64,000 nucleotides of DNA from Bin90 sp965214635 (GCA_965214635.1 OZ243964.1:1922001-1986000); one strand, 5' to 3'; shown: positions 1-8,805, counted from the stretch's first letter. The notes: generated by a model not told the origin, from the sequence alone. Translations and numbers: made by a program.

Positions 1-906
1 GCCGGCGCATCGCAAGCGATAGACTTTGCAACCACGCTTTTCGCTCGGGCGGGCGATACGGTATATGTGGAAGAGCCGACCTACTACCTCATCGGGCGCA
101 TCTTCGCCGACCACGGGCTTAACATGGTGAGCGTCCCAACAGATGCGGACGGGCTTCGCACCGATGCGCTAGAGGCGATGCTTGCGGATGGCGCTGCGCC
201 CAAGCCCACGCTGCTCTACATCATCCCCACATATCAGAACCCGCGCGGCAGCGTTTTGCCTGAGGCGAGGCGCAGGCATTTGGCGGCGCTGGCGCAGCGA
301 TACGGGTTCATCGTGCTTGCGGACGAAGTGTATCAGTTGTTGCACTACGGGTCGCCGCCCCCGCCGCCGATGGCATCCTACGACGATTCGGACGAGGGCT
401 GCGTGGTGTCCATCGGCTCATTCTCAAAGATACTTGCGCCGGGATTGCGCATGGGCTGGATGCAGGCGACGCCGGCGCTGACGCAGCGCTTCGCAAGCAC
501 CGGCATTGCGATAAGCGGCGGCGGGCTGAATCACTTCACATCCACGCTGGTTCACGCCACGCTGGAGCAAGGAATGCTGGCAGACAACATTGCTCGGCTG
601 CGGCGCATCTATGGCGCGCGCGTGGATGCGCTGTGCGCTGCGCTAAAAGCGCAACTGGGCGACGCAGTGCAGCTCACGCCCCCGGGCGGCGGCTACTTCG
701 TATGGCTGACGCTCACCGACGGGACAGACACCGACGCACTCTTGCCGTCCGCACTGGAACAAGGCGTATCGTACCGCCCGGGCACGGCGTTCTCAGCCTG
801 CGGCGGCTTCGCCGATTCGCTGCGCCTCAGCATCTCGCTGTACGCCGAGGATGCTCTGGTGGAGGGCGCACAGCGCCTAGCGGGCGCTGTGCAAGGGGGC
901 GGTTAG
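1..906 (+). CDS. PLP-dependent aminotransferase, MocR/2-aminoadipate aminotransferase type, 5' truncated
   Basis: The reading frame is open from the first base, so the gene starts outside the window and only the C-terminal 301 residues are present. It reads as a fold-type I aminotransferase. It has the GASQAIDF cofactor-loop motif near the start, a VEEPTYY segment, the YQNPRG motif, an LADEVYQ segment with the Asp that holds the pyridine nitrogen, and SIGSFSKILAPGLRMGW with the Schiff-base Lys codon at 427-429. Such enzymes transaminate aromatic amino acids or 2-aminoadipate, or form the effector domain of MocR regulators. Whether an N-terminal DNA-binding domain exists cannot be seen. The gene ends with TAG and is followed by a terminator-like hairpin. 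Confidence is high for the family and low for the substrate. Confidence 0.9.
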   Translation, partial: AGASQAIDFATTLFARAGDTVYVEEPTYYLIGRIFADHGLNMVSVPTDADGLRTDALEAMLADGAAPKPTLLYIIPTYQNPRGSVLPEARRRHLAALAQRYGFIVLADEVYQLLHYGSPPPPPMASYDDSDEGCVVSIGSFSKILAPGLRMGWMQATPALTQRFASTGIAISGGGLNHFTSTLVHATLEQGMLADNIARLRRIYGARVDALCAALKAQLGDAVQLTPPGGGYFVWLTLTDGTDTDALLPSALEQGVSYRPGTAFSACGGFADSLRLSISLYAEDALVEGAQRLAGAVQGGG

Positions 907-978
907 TCAGTGCGCCTATCGCATTAATCGAGCATATCTAATATAATTCGGTTAGTGGATAGCGGATTCCCGTTATCG

Positions 979-1020
979 GCGCTCACTTTGTCTATTTTGT
1001 CTATAAGGTGAGCGCTTTTA
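979..1020 (+). terminator. Rho-independent terminator after the aminotransferase gene
   Basis: An 11-bp inverted repeat with one mismatch has arms at 979-989 and 1005-1015. It is followed at once by TTTTAATTTT. It lies 73 bp after the aminotransferase stop and upstream of the alaS promoter, so it insulates alaS from read-through. Confidence 0.75.
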
Positions 1021-1103
1021 ATTTTGCGATAGCAGACACCGACCATATTGGTTAAACGCCCATCACCAAATGGGGCAAACACATCCCCAAAGTTCCGCTT
1101 TCG

Positions 1104-1133
1104 TTGACACTGCTTTGAAGCCTAACCTAAAAT
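1104..1133 (+). promoter_or_regulatory. Sigma70-type promoter of alaS
   Basis: TTGACA at 1104-1109 and TAAAAT at 1128-1133 are separated by 18 bp. They lie about 50 bp upstream of the alaS ATG, and no other gene lies between. Confidence 0.65.
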
Positions 1134-1181
1134 CAATGGCATAAACCTAATTCAATCCGGAGCTTTTGAAAGCAGGAACTT

Positions 1182-3842
1182 ATGCCAAAATATATGAGCG
1201 GCGACGAAATTCGTGAGGCGTTTCTGAGCTACTTTGAGGCGCAGGGACACAGCCGCATCGCAAGCTCGTCGCTAATACCCGTGGGCGACCCGACGCTGCT
1301 GCTCACCACCGCAGGGATGGTGCAGTTCAAGCCATACTTCGCCGGCGAAGCCACGCCCGCCAACCGCCGAATGACCTCCTCGCAGAAATCGTTTCGCACG
1401 GTGGACATCGACGAAGTGGGGGACGCCACGCATCTGACGCTGTTCGAGATGCTTGGCAACTTCAGCATAGGCGACTACTTCAAGCAGGATGCCATCCACT
1501 TTGCGCTGGAACTGCTGGACACCAAGCTCGGCTTGCCGCCGGAACGCTTCTCCATCAGCATCCACGACAGCGACGATGAGGCGCGCGACCTGTGGCTTGC
1601 CGCCGGCATCCCCAACAGCCGCATCTACCGCTTCGGCGACGCCGACAACTGGTGGGGGCCTGCCGGCGATGAGGGCCCCTGCGGCCCATGCAGCGAGCTG
1701 CATTACGATTTCGGCGCTGATAATGGCTGTTTGCGAGCGGACTGCACGCCCAATTGCGAAAACGCGATGTCAAACGGCGCCGCCTGCGACCGCTATGTGG
1801 AGCTATGGAACCTCGTGTTCATGCAGTTCTACCATCACTTGGACGGCAGCCGCACACCGCTGCCCGCACCTAGCATCGACACCGGGCTTGGGCTTGAGCG
1901 CGCCGCCGTCATCATGCAGAACGCAAGCACCATATACGAAACCGACATCTTCCGCCCGATGGTGCAGCGCGCGGAAGAGCTGACGGGCAGGCGCTGGGGC
2001 GACGATAGCGATGACGACTATGCGCTTGCAGCCGTCGCCGAACACGGGCGCAGCGCCACCTTCCTGATTGCCGACGGCGTCGTGCCGGGCAACGAAGGGC
2101 GCGGCTATGTGCTGCGCCGCCTCATCCGCCGCGCCATACGACACGGGAGGCAATTAGGGCTGACGGACACATTCCTGGGCGAAATCGCCGAGGTTACCAT
2201 CAACAAGATGGGCGGTGCGTATCCCGAGCTTGTCAACCACCGCGAGTTCATCCACACCGTCATACGGCTGGAAGAGGAACGCTTCCAACAGGCGTTCCAA
2301 AACGGCTACAACCTGCTCACCGATGCGCTGGAAGGCGCAGACACGCTGGGCGGGGAGACGATGTTCCGCCTGTGGGACACCTACGGCTTCCCCGTGGAGA
2401 TGACGCAAGAGATTGCGCGCGAGCAAGGCGTCGCAGTGGACATGGACGGCTTCGAGCGTGAGATGGAGGCGCAGCGCGAGCGCGGTCGAGCGTCGGCGCA
2501 GTTCGGTGAAGAGCGCGCCAAGATACGGCAGTACGAAAGCCTCGGCGTGGGCGCTACGCAGTTCCTCGGCTATGAGCAGATCATCGCATCATCGCCCGTA
2601 GTGGGGCTTATCGCCGACGACCGCGTGCGCAACGAAGCGGTCGAGGGACAGGCGGTGGAAGTTGTGCTGGTGCAGACGCCGTTCTACGCGGAGGGCGGCG
2701 GACAAGTGGGCGACGCTGGCGTTCTCACCGGTCCAGACGGCAGCATAGCCGTTCACGATACGCAGGCCGTGATGCCCGATGTCATCGTGCATTTCGGCAC
2801 AGTCGCCGGGGGAGTCGTGCGATTGGGCGATACGGTGGAGGCGCAGGTGGACGCCACACGGCGCGAGGACACGGCGCGCAACCACACCGCCACGCATATG
2901 CTGCACGCCGCACTGCGCGAGGTGCTAGGGCAGCATGTGCGACAAGCAGGTTCGCTCGTCGCACCCGACAGGCTGCGCTTCGACTTCTCGCATGTGCAGC
3001 CGGTAACGGACGACGAGATCTGGCAGGTGCAGCATCTGGTCAATGAGAAGATACGCCAAAACGCCGGCGTGCACCGCGACGAAGACACCTACACCTCGGC
3101 GATACAGCGCGGGGCGTTGGCGTTCTTCGGCGACCGATACGGCGAGCGCGTGCGGCTCATAGAAATCGCCAACGGGGACACCTTTAGCTTCGAGGTGTGC
3201 GGCGGCACACATGTGGAGCGAACCGGCGAGGTTGGCAGTGTGTACATCCTCGGGGAATCCGGCATCGGCGCCGGGATGCGCCGATTAGAAGCGGTGAGCG
3301 GGCGCGCAGCGGAGCGGCTCGTTTGGGAGCGGTTCAGCCGCGAAGATGGCATCGCGCGCCGCTTGCAGACCACACCGCCCGAACTCGACGGACGCATCGG
3401 AGAGCTGCTCGGCGAACTGGACGATATGCGCCGCCAGCTAGAGGCGATGGAGCGGCAGAACGCATTGCAATCGGCGGCGCTGCTGCTGGATGCGCGCCAA
3501 GATGTGAACGGCGTATCGGTCGTATCGGCGCGCGCCAACGCATCCAACGCCGATTCGCTGCGGGAAATCAGCGATTGGCTGCGGGACAAGATCGGCAGCG
3601 GTATCGTCGTGCTGGGCGCTGTCATCAACGAGCGCCCGACCATCAGCATTGGCATCACGCGCGATCTAGTGGATGGCGGGGCGGATGCGCGCCAGTACGC
3701 TCGCGAACTCGGACGCACCATCGGCGGCGGCGGCGGTGGCAGACCGGACATGGCGCAGGCAGGCGGGCGCGACGCAGGCAGACTAGACGCCGCTATTGCA
3801 AGTGCGGCAGATTTGGTGCGCCGCAATACGAACGATAATTGA
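1182..3842 (+). CDS. alaS: Alanine--tRNA ligase
   Basis: AlaRS charges tRNA-Ala in the cytoplasm and edits mischarged Ser and Gly. The 886-residue product matches the usual length of about 875. The class II catalytic core is N-terminal (MSGDEIREAFLSYFEAQGH, then FEMLGNFSIGDYF). The editing-domain zinc ligands are visible as H568-x3-H572 and C673-x3-H677 (CGGTH). A C-terminal DHHA1-like domain ends in the glycine-rich GRTIGGGGGGRPDMAQAGG, which binds the tRNA elbow. The ATG is preceded by AGCAGGA and has its own promoter. There is no T-box in front of this synthetase, unlike ileS in this window. Confidence 0.98.
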   Translation: MPKYMSGDEIREAFLSYFEAQGHSRIASSSLIPVGDPTLLLTTAGMVQFKPYFAGEATPANRRMTSSQKSFRTVDIDEVGDATHLTLFEMLGNFSIGDYFKQDAIHFALELLDTKLGLPPERFSISIHDSDDEARDLWLAAGIPNSRIYRFGDADNWWGPAGDEGPCGPCSELHYDFGADNGCLRADCTPNCENAMSNGAACDRYVELWNLVFMQFYHHLDGSRTPLPAPSIDTGLGLERAAVIMQNASTIYETDIFRPMVQRAEELTGRRWGDDSDDDYALAAVAEHGRSATFLIADGVVPGNEGRGYVLRRLIRRAIRHGRQLGLTDTFLGEIAEVTINKMGGAYPELVNHREFIHTVIRLEEERFQQAFQNGYNLLTDALEGADTLGGETMFRLWDTYGFPVEMTQEIAREQGVAVDMDGFEREMEAQRERGRASAQFGEERAKIRQYESLGVGATQFLGYEQIIASSPVVGLIADDRVRNEAVEGQAVEVVLVQTPFYAEGGGQVGDAGVLTGPDGSIAVHDTQAVMPDVIVHFGTVAGGVVRLGDTVEAQVDATRREDTARNHTATHMLHAALREVLGQHVRQAGSLVAPDRLRFDFSHVQPVTDDEIWQVQHLVNEKIRQNAGVHRDEDTYTSAIQRGALAFFGDRYGERVRLIEIANGDTFSFEVCGGTHVERTGEVGSVYILGESGIGAGMRRLEAVSGRAAERLVWERFSREDGIARRLQTTPPELDGRIGELLGELDDMRRQLEAMERQNALQSAALLLDARQDVNGVSVVSARANASNADSLREISDWLRDKIGSGIVVLGAVINERPTISIGITRDLVDGGADARQYARELGRTIGGGGGGRPDMAQAGGRDAGRLDAAIASAADLVRRNTNDN

Positions 3843-3935
3843 CGCAGACAAACGCAATAGACAGAATTGTCGGACGGAAATCCTGCCTATTGCATTCGTC
3901 CTTATGAGTATGAGTTCAGACCGAGCGCTTTCGAT

Positions 3936-4370
3936 ATGAGAATACTTGCGCTGGATGTGGGTAACAGGCACATCGGCGTTGCGATGAGCGACCCGCTGCG
4001 CCTGTTGGCGTCTCCGCTGACCACCATCGCGCGCGACGGCAAGACGCCGCAAGACGCCGCATCGGATGCCGCCATAGACGCCGTGCTTGCGCTGACGGAC
4101 GAGCACGGCGTTGGCGAAATAGTGGTGGGCATCCCGTATCTGATGTCCGGGCGCGTTGGGGCGCAGGCGCGCATCACGGCGGCGTTCGCAGAGGCGCTGG
4201 CACGCCGCACATCTCTGCCCGTAACACTGGTGGACGAGCGGCTGTCGTCGGTGCAGGCGGAGCGGCTACTGGCGCAGGGTGGGGCGTCTGCCTCACAGCG
4301 CAAGACGCGCGTAGATGCGGCGGCGGCGGCGGTCATCCTGCAAGCCTACTTGGATGCCGCCGCACGGTAA
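3936..4370 (+). CDS. ruvX: Putative pre-16S rRNA nuclease / Holliday junction resolvase-like YqgF
   Basis: The product is an RNase H-fold protein of the YqgF/RuvX family, thought to process the 5' end of 16S rRNA. The frame is open from a TTG at 3867, but family members start right at the first beta strand (MRILALDVGNRHIGVA), so the ATG at 3936 is preferred, giving 144 residues. The acidic motifs are present: Asp in LALDVG, the VVGIP strand, VDERLSS and DAAAAAVILQAYLD. It lies 93 bp after alaS, the common alaS-ruvX pairing, and is probably cotranscribed with it. Its TAA directly abuts the stop codon of the convergent next gene with no intergenic base. Confidence 0.93.
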   Translation: MRILALDVGNRHIGVAMSDPLRLLASPLTTIARDGKTPQDAASDAAIDAVLALTDEHGVGEIVVGIPYLMSGRVGAQARITAAFAEALARRTSLPVTLVDERLSSVQAERLLAQGGASASQRKTRVDAAAAAVILQAYLDAAAR

Positions 4371-5399
4371 CTACAGGCGCACGACCATCTGCAACTGCGT
4401 GGACGGCTTCATCAGCGACTCAAATGCGGCTTGGATGTCGTCAAGCGGCAGGAAGTTGGTGTCCGACAGCAGGTGTTCCACGCTTACGCGCCCAGCCTTG
4501 ATGAGGTCTAGGGCGACGCGCCAATCTTCGGGCTGTGTGCCAAACGACGCCTGCAGCTTCACCTCGCGCGCCATCCAGTCGGGGGTTACCAGCGGCGTCG
4601 GCTCCCAAGCGATAGCCACCAGCACGACCTGCCCGCCGCGCGCCACGATGTTGAGCGCTTGGTCGAGCGTGGACGGGTTCGGGACGGCGGCGCACTCGAA
4701 CACGATGTCGGGGCCCTTGCCGCCGGTGAGTTCCACCACGCGCGCTTCCACATTCTCGGTCAGCGGATTGATGACGGCGTCGGCGCCCAGACGCCGTGCG
4801 GCTTCGGCACGGGCGGGCGCGGGTTCGGACACGAACACGGCTGTTGCGCCGGCAGCGCGCGCCGTCTGCATACAGAACAGACCGATTGGGCCTGCGCCCA
4901 TCACCAGCACGGCATCGCCGAGCTTGATTTGGGACAGGCGCACGGCGCGCACGGTAACAGCACACGGCTCGGCGAGCGCAGCCTCTTCGTCGGACACACC
5001 CTCAGGGATGGGAACCGGCTCCCAATCCTCCAGCAGCACATACTCGGCATAGGCGCGCATCCGAGCGTTCTCAGGGAAGCCCATTGTGCGGTAGTTGAAG
5101 CGCGGGTCGCTGCGGGCGCCGGCTGCGGTAACGCCCGGGGGTGGGTTGCCACCGCCGCCGACCACGCGGTCGCCCACCTGCCAGCGGCTTACGCCCTCGC
5201 CGACCTCGGTAACCACGCCGCAGTATTCGTGTCCCATGACGGTGCCGGGCGGCGCAACATCGTACATGAAGGCGTGGACATCGGTGCCGCACACCGCGCA
5301 GTAGCGTACGCGGATGACCACTTGTCCCGCCCCTGCGGTCGGCGTGGGCACATCCTCCACCTCAAGACGGCGCTCCCCCTTGTACACGGCTGCTTTCAT
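4371..5399 (-). CDS. Zinc-type medium-chain dehydrogenase (threonine/butanediol dehydrogenase-like)
   Basis: The 342-residue MDR-superfamily enzyme should oxidise a secondary alcohol or polyol with NAD(P). Catalytic-zinc residues are visible: C37 in VCGTDVH and H57-E58 in MGHEYCGVV. The Rossmann motif GAGPIGLFCMQ is mid-protein and a FECAA segment follows. The lobe that normally holds four structural-zinc cysteines is replaced by a Gly/Pro-rich, cysteine-free stretch (about residues 80-120), so only the catalytic zinc is expected. The substrate cannot be told from sequence. It is read toward ruvX, and the two stop codons touch (TAA then CTA on the plus strand). Confidence 0.88.
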   Translation of the reverse strand: MKAAVYKGERRLEVEDVPTPTAGAGQVVIRVRYCAVCGTDVHAFMYDVAPPGTVMGHEYCGVVTEVGEGVSRWQVGDRVVGGGGNPPPGVTAAGARSDPRFNYRTMGFPENARMRAYAEYVLLEDWEPVPIPEGVSDEEAALAEPCAVTVRAVRLSQIKLGDAVLVMGAGPIGLFCMQTARAAGATAVFVSEPAPARAEAARRLGADAVINPLTENVEARVVELTGGKGPDIVFECAAVPNPSTLDQALNIVARGGQVVLVAIAWEPTPLVTPDWMAREVKLQASFGTQPEDWRVALDLIKAGRVSVEHLLSDTNFLPLDDIQAAFESLMKPSTQLQMVVRL

Positions 5400-5560
5400 G
5401 GCGACACCTCCTTGCTCAACAAATTCGCAATTAGACTCGGGCGTTCAGCATTGCAACTGAGATCTACGATAGAGTGGGCTTGTCTAGCCGCCCAGCTACT
5501 TCCCCCTGTTACTTCCTTAGACAGCATTGGGCAATTGGAAAAAATTGCCGTGACGCAAAC

Positions 5561-5590
5561 TAGGGGCGAGCCTCATACAGCCCGCCCCTA
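5561..5590. repeat. Inverted repeat downstream of acpP
   Basis: The 298-bp gap 5400-5697 between acpP and the dehydrogenase holds no convincing gene. It contains an 11-bp inverted repeat with one mismatch (arms 5561-5571 and 5580-5590) and a smaller 7-bp hairpin (5530-5536 with 5543-5549). Read leftwards after acpP these could end transcription, but neither has a good U-tract. Confidence 0.4.
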
Positions 5591-5697
5591 TCATACACGC
5601 ATGGGGGACGATGACAAGTGGATATTCTCAAAGCTTGGGAGCTGTGCCGCCTGACAAAAGCCCGCACAAGCAAGGGGACACCCAAGCGAGCATGGAG

Positions 5698-5955
5698 CTA
5701 GCCTTCGACGCCGTTGGCTTTGAGGTAGTCTATCGCCTTTTGCACGGTGGTAATGCCCTCGGCGTCCTCATCCGAAATCTCGATGCTGACGCCGTCGGTG
5801 CTGAACTCCTCTTCGAACGCCATGATGAGTTCCACGAGGTCGAGCGAATCGGCGTTCAGGTCTTCCATGAATGACGCTTCCGCAACGACTTCGGATTCGT
5901 CCACGCTGAGCTTATCGGCGACTATGGTTTGAACGCGTTCCATTAGAGTTGCCAC
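5698..5955 (-). CDS. acpP: Acyl carrier protein
   Basis: This is a small acidic four-helix carrier (85 aa) that holds fatty acyl chains on 4'-phosphopantetheine. The attachment Ser is S37 in the motif NADSLDLVELIM, near the classical DSL position. The start is GTG at 5955, preceded on the minus strand by GGAGGT at a 6-nt distance, which is better than the internal ATG four codons later. It lies 204 bp downstream of nusB in the same direction, in a cluster with fabD, rpmF and yceD, which supports the main fatty-acid synthase ACP rather than a secondary-metabolite carrier. Confidence 0.97.
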   Translation of the reverse strand: MATLMERVQTIVADKLSVDESEVVAEASFMEDLNADSLDLVELIMAFEEEFSTDGVSIEISDEDAEGITTVQKAIDYLKANGVEG

Positions 5956-6159
5956 TTTGTTACCTCCGGTTTCATCCAGCCATTGCAGCCGGGCGGGTCT
6001 AGTTAGCTTGCAGTTGATGCTATATGAGCTGATGCCTTATAACAAGGCGAAAGCATACTGCATTGTGAGTTATTTTCGCACACAATAATACCATAAACGA
6101 TGCGGCAGTAGATGTGTCGGCTGCTTGTGGAGAACAGTCCGAAAGCAGCATCTGTGCTG

Positions 6160-6657
6160 CTAGTGTCTAGCGCCTTGTGCCGCCATCACAGAGCCTAGCA
6201 CGCCGTTGACGAAGCGAGGTGCGCTGTCTGCGCCGAACGCCTTAGCAAGCTCCACCGCTTCGTTCACTGCCACTTTTGGCGGCGTGTCTTGCGAGAACAT
6301 TATCTCGTAGATTGCCATCCGCAGGATGTTCCTATCCACCACCGCCATCTGACCGATTGGCCAGTTTGGGGCAAAGCCGGCTATTACCTTGTCTATTTCC
6401 TCCACATTCGCAATCACGCCATCCACAACGGCGTGGGCGAAGGTTTCGTCTTCCGGAAGCAGTGCAGCATCAACGATGTGGGCTTTCAGCACATCGGTGG
6501 GGGGGTGTTTGGCGGCGTCGGCTTCGTAGAGGCTCTGCATCACCACGGCGCGCGTGCGGCGGCGCGACCTTGTACGCTTGTGCGCCGGCATATTGCGGCG
6601 TCGGGCGGGTGGGTTCGGCGCTGCGGGCTGCACCGTGGTGGGCATTGCCTCAGGCAT
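6160..6657 (-). CDS. nusB: Transcription antitermination factor NusB
   Basis: NusB binds boxA RNA with NusE (S10) in rRNA antitermination complexes. The 165-residue protein has the family pattern: RTRAVVMQSLYEAD at the start of the helical domain, DRNILRMAIYEI in the middle and VAVNEAVELAKAFGADSAPRFVNGVLG at the C-terminus. The first about 22 residues are a Pro/Arg-rich extension. The ATG at 6657 starts 3 nt after the fabD stop with an AGGAA ribosome site inside the fabD tail, so the pair is translationally coupled and cotranscribed. An internal ATG 22 codons in is an alternative start. Confidence 0.95.
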   Translation of the reverse strand: MPEAMPTTVQPAAPNPPARRRNMPAHKRTRSRRRTRAVVMQSLYEADAAKHPPTDVLKAHIVDAALLPEDETFAHAVVDGVIANVEEIDKVIAGFAPNWPIGQMAVVDRNILRMAIYEIMFSQDTPPKVAVNEAVELAKAFGADSAPRFVNGVLGSVMAAQGARH

Positions 6658-6660
6658 GTG

Positions 6661-7617
6661 TTAGTTCCTGCCGAGCTTGAGGATGGAGCGCATATCACCC
6701 ACATTGGCAATCTGAGAGCGGCGGGATATGCGCTTGACCATGCCGCTGAGCGCCCTGCCGGGGCCTATCTCGATGAAGTCGTTGACGCCGGAGCCTACCA
6801 TGTAGTCCACGCAGCGCTTCCATTGGACGCAGCCGCACACTTGCGCCATCAGTTCGCGGCGCACATCTTCGGCGCTCATCAGCGGCTCGCCGGTGCAGTT
6901 GGCGACGATGGGTATCTGCGGATCGCGGAAGTTGACGGAGTTGATGGCGTCGATAAGCCCCGCGCGTGCAGGCTCCATCAGCCCGGAGTGGAAAGCGCCG
7001 CCCACGCGCAGGGGGATTGCCTTCTTTGCGCCGCGCGCGGTTGCGAGGTCGCACGCCCTCGCAACGCCCATGGTGTCGCCGCTGATGACTATCTGCTCGG
7101 CGGTGTTCACATTGGAAACATAGGTGCCGGTCTCGCGGGCTATCTCTTCTAGGGTCATCTCGTCCAAGCCGATGATAGCCGCCATCGTGCCGGGGTTCTC
7201 GTCGCAGGCTTCCTGCATCAGTTCGCCGCGCCGCTGCACGAGCTTAGCGGTGTCGCCCACATCCAGCACGCCGCTGACGGCGAGGGCGGTGTACTCGCCT
7301 AGGCTATGCCCCGCGGTAACCACGGGCTGCGGCATATGGTCGCCGAGCCGCTCTTCCATCGCCTTGATGCAGGCAAGGCTCACGGCCATAATGCCGGGCT
7401 GGGCGTTAATCGTCTGGCGCAGGGTGTCATCCGGGCCATTGAACAGGATGTTGGAGAGGGGGCGTTCCAGCGCCATATCCACTTGGTGGAACACATCGCG
7501 CGCTGCGGGCGATTCGTCGTAAAGTTCCTGCCCCATACCTACGGCTTGTGCGCCCTGTCCCGGGAACAGGTAGCCCACCTTGCGACCTTGCGTCTGCGTC
7601 ATAAAGCTCAGCGTCAT
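6661..7617 (-). CDS. fabD: Malonyl-CoA--ACP transacylase
   Basis: FabD moves malonyl from CoA to ACP, committing it to fatty-acid elongation. The 318 residues show GYLFPGQGAQ near the N-terminus, the nucleophile S105 in GHSLGEYTALA, the second catalytic residue H210 in GGAFHSGLM, and the C-terminal EIGPGRALSGM motif. An AGGAG ribosome site precedes the ATG at 7617. Downstream nusB starts 3 nt after the stop. The usual neighbours plsX, fabH and fabG are absent from this cluster, which here reads yceD-rpmF-fabD-nusB-acpP. Confidence 0.97.
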   Translation of the reverse strand: MTLSFMTQTQGRKVGYLFPGQGAQAVGMGQELYDESPAARDVFHQVDMALERPLSNILFNGPDDTLRQTINAQPGIMAVSLACIKAMEERLGDHMPQPVVTAGHSLGEYTALAVSGVLDVGDTAKLVQRRGELMQEACDENPGTMAAIIGLDEMTLEEIARETGTYVSNVNTAEQIVISGDTMGVARACDLATARGAKKAIPLRVGGAFHSGLMEPARAGLIDAINSVNFRDPQIPIVANCTGEPLMSAEDVRRELMAQVCGCVQWKRCVDYMVGSGVNDFIEIGPGRALSGMVKRISRRSQIANVGDMRSILKLGRN

Positions 7618-7735
7618 TAACGAATTCTCCTAGGGTCTGTGTGTTGGTTTACCAGTTGGTCGAGTTCTCTCGATACTTCCGATGCGCCTGCGATGTTCCT
7701 GCTTTCACGAGGGCGAAAGCGGGCGAGCAGCGCCA

Positions 7736-7921
7736 TTAGATGCGTAATTCTTTCGCTAGGAAGCGACCGTTGTAGTAGCCGCAGGCGTTGCAGGCTCGGT
7801 GCGGCAGGCGTGAGGCTTGGCACCGCGGGCACTGCGCTAGCGTCAACGGCTTCATCCCGTTGTGCGCCGAGCGTCCGCCCTGTCGTTTCTTGGAATGTTT
7901 CTTCTTTGGCAGCGGGGGCAT
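7736..7921 (-). CDS. rpmF: 50S ribosomal protein L32, zinc-ribbon form
   Basis: The 61-residue basic protein begins PPLPKKKHSKKRQGGRSAH, typical of L32. It carries two CxxC pairs (CPRC and CNAC) that form a zinc ribbon, so this is the zinc-binding type rather than the zinc-free paralogue some bacteria make under zinc starvation. It lies 35 bp downstream of yceD, the conserved yceD-rpmF pairing. The 118 bp between it and fabD hold no further gene. Confidence 0.96.
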   Translation of the reverse strand: MPPLPKKKHSKKRQGGRSAHNGMKPLTLAQCPRCQASRLPHRACNACGYYNGRFLAKELRI

Positions 7922-7956
7922 AGCGTAGGTCTTTCAGTGTTTCAGGTGGTTGGCGA

Positions 7957-8505
7957 TTAGTTGCGGTCAGACGCGGCGGCGAGCTGCAAAAGCGCTCCCC
8001 ATCGCGGGTCGGGAACGAAATCGTCGCAGGCGCAATCGGCATCGTTGCGATTGACGCCGCAGGTCAGGCATATGCCCTTGCAGTCATCGCTGCAAATCGG
8101 ATTCAGCGGCGTGTTCAGATCGAAATACTGCCGCACAGCCTCGCTCATGTCGAGGATGTGGGCTTGGTCGATGTAGAAGTTATCGGCGAGCGGGTCGGGC
8201 ATGTTGATACGCGCGCCGGTGAGGATGTCTATTTCAGGCAGAAACTCCTCTTCGATGTGCATCGTTATGGGCGTTTCCATATCCACGACGCACCTGCTAC
8301 AAACGCAGTCTAGGTGCGACACAATCTCCGCGCTGACCCAAATGCCGGCGTCGGTGCGGAGCATCTGCACGCTGCCGAAGACGCCCACGAACGGCGGATT
8401 GCCCTGCCCGTTTGGCGCATCGCCCACTTGAACGAAATCGCTCACATCGTATCGGCGGACTGCGCCGACCGGCTCTTTGAGCAGTTGGGAGACATTAAAG
8501 TGCAT
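7957..8505 (-). CDS. yceD: YceD/DUF177 family protein, probable 23S rRNA accumulation factor
   Basis: DUF177 proteins sit upstream of rpmF across bacteria and are linked to 23S rRNA/large-subunit maturation. The 182-residue product has the N-terminal MHFNVSQLLKEPVGAVRRYDV segment, a CVCSRCVVDMETPI Cys pair, and the C-terminal cysteine cluster PICSDDCKGICLTCG typical of the longer, probably metal-binding subtype. It is the first gene of the minus-strand cluster and lies just behind a good promoter. The molecular function is not settled for the family. Confidence 0.93.
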   Translation of the reverse strand: MHFNVSQLLKEPVGAVRRYDVSDFVQVGDAPNGQGNPPFVGVFGSVQMLRTDAGIWVSAEIVSHLDCVCSRCVVDMETPITMHIEEEFLPEIDILTGARINMPDPLADNFYIDQAHILDMSEAVRQYFDLNTPLNPICSDDCKGICLTCGVNRNDADCACDDFVPDPRWGALLQLAAASDRN

Positions 8506-8550
8506 CCACGCACCCCGCGAGAGGCAAATTTGCAGACATAAAACTTAACT

Positions 8551-8579
8551 ATTGTAAAGCGAGACAAAATTTGTGTCAA
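8551..8579 (-). promoter_or_regulatory. Sigma70-type promoter of yceD-rpmF-fabD-nusB
   Basis: On the minus strand TTGACA (8574-8579) and TACAAT (8551-8556) are separated by exactly 17 bp, 46 bp from the yceD start. Between them lies an 11-bp inverted repeat, ACAAA-A-TTTGT (8564-8574), which could be an operator. That role is inference. Confidence 0.75.
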
Positions 8580-8768
8580 GTTTCACAAGGTCGAAAAATA
8601 AGCCAAATCCGAAAGATTTACCTGTGCATTAGCGCTATTCATCTTTGTAAAAGGTCGATATAAGCCCAATGACACTTTTCTAACGGACGAATCTAGACTG
8701 AGAGAGAAGAGAGGAAGGTATAGGCGTCTGCTTCTGGCTTTTGTTCAGCGCCCCCGCCCATCCAAATG

Positions 8769-8796
8769 TTGAAATATATTTTGCGTCTGATATACT
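8769..8796 (+). promoter_or_regulatory. Promoter of the molybdenum hydroxylase operon
   Basis: TTGAAA (8769-8774) and TATACT (8791-8796) are separated by 16 bp, about 98 bp upstream of the first cistron. The distance leaves room for the structured leader annotated next. Confidence 0.6.
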
Positions 8797-8805
8797 TAAC
8801 CCGCT

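Noticed and set aside
1021..1181. T-box leader in front of alaS
   Set aside because: No AGGGTGGNACCGCG sequence and no terminator/antiterminator pair lie between the promoter and the alaS start.
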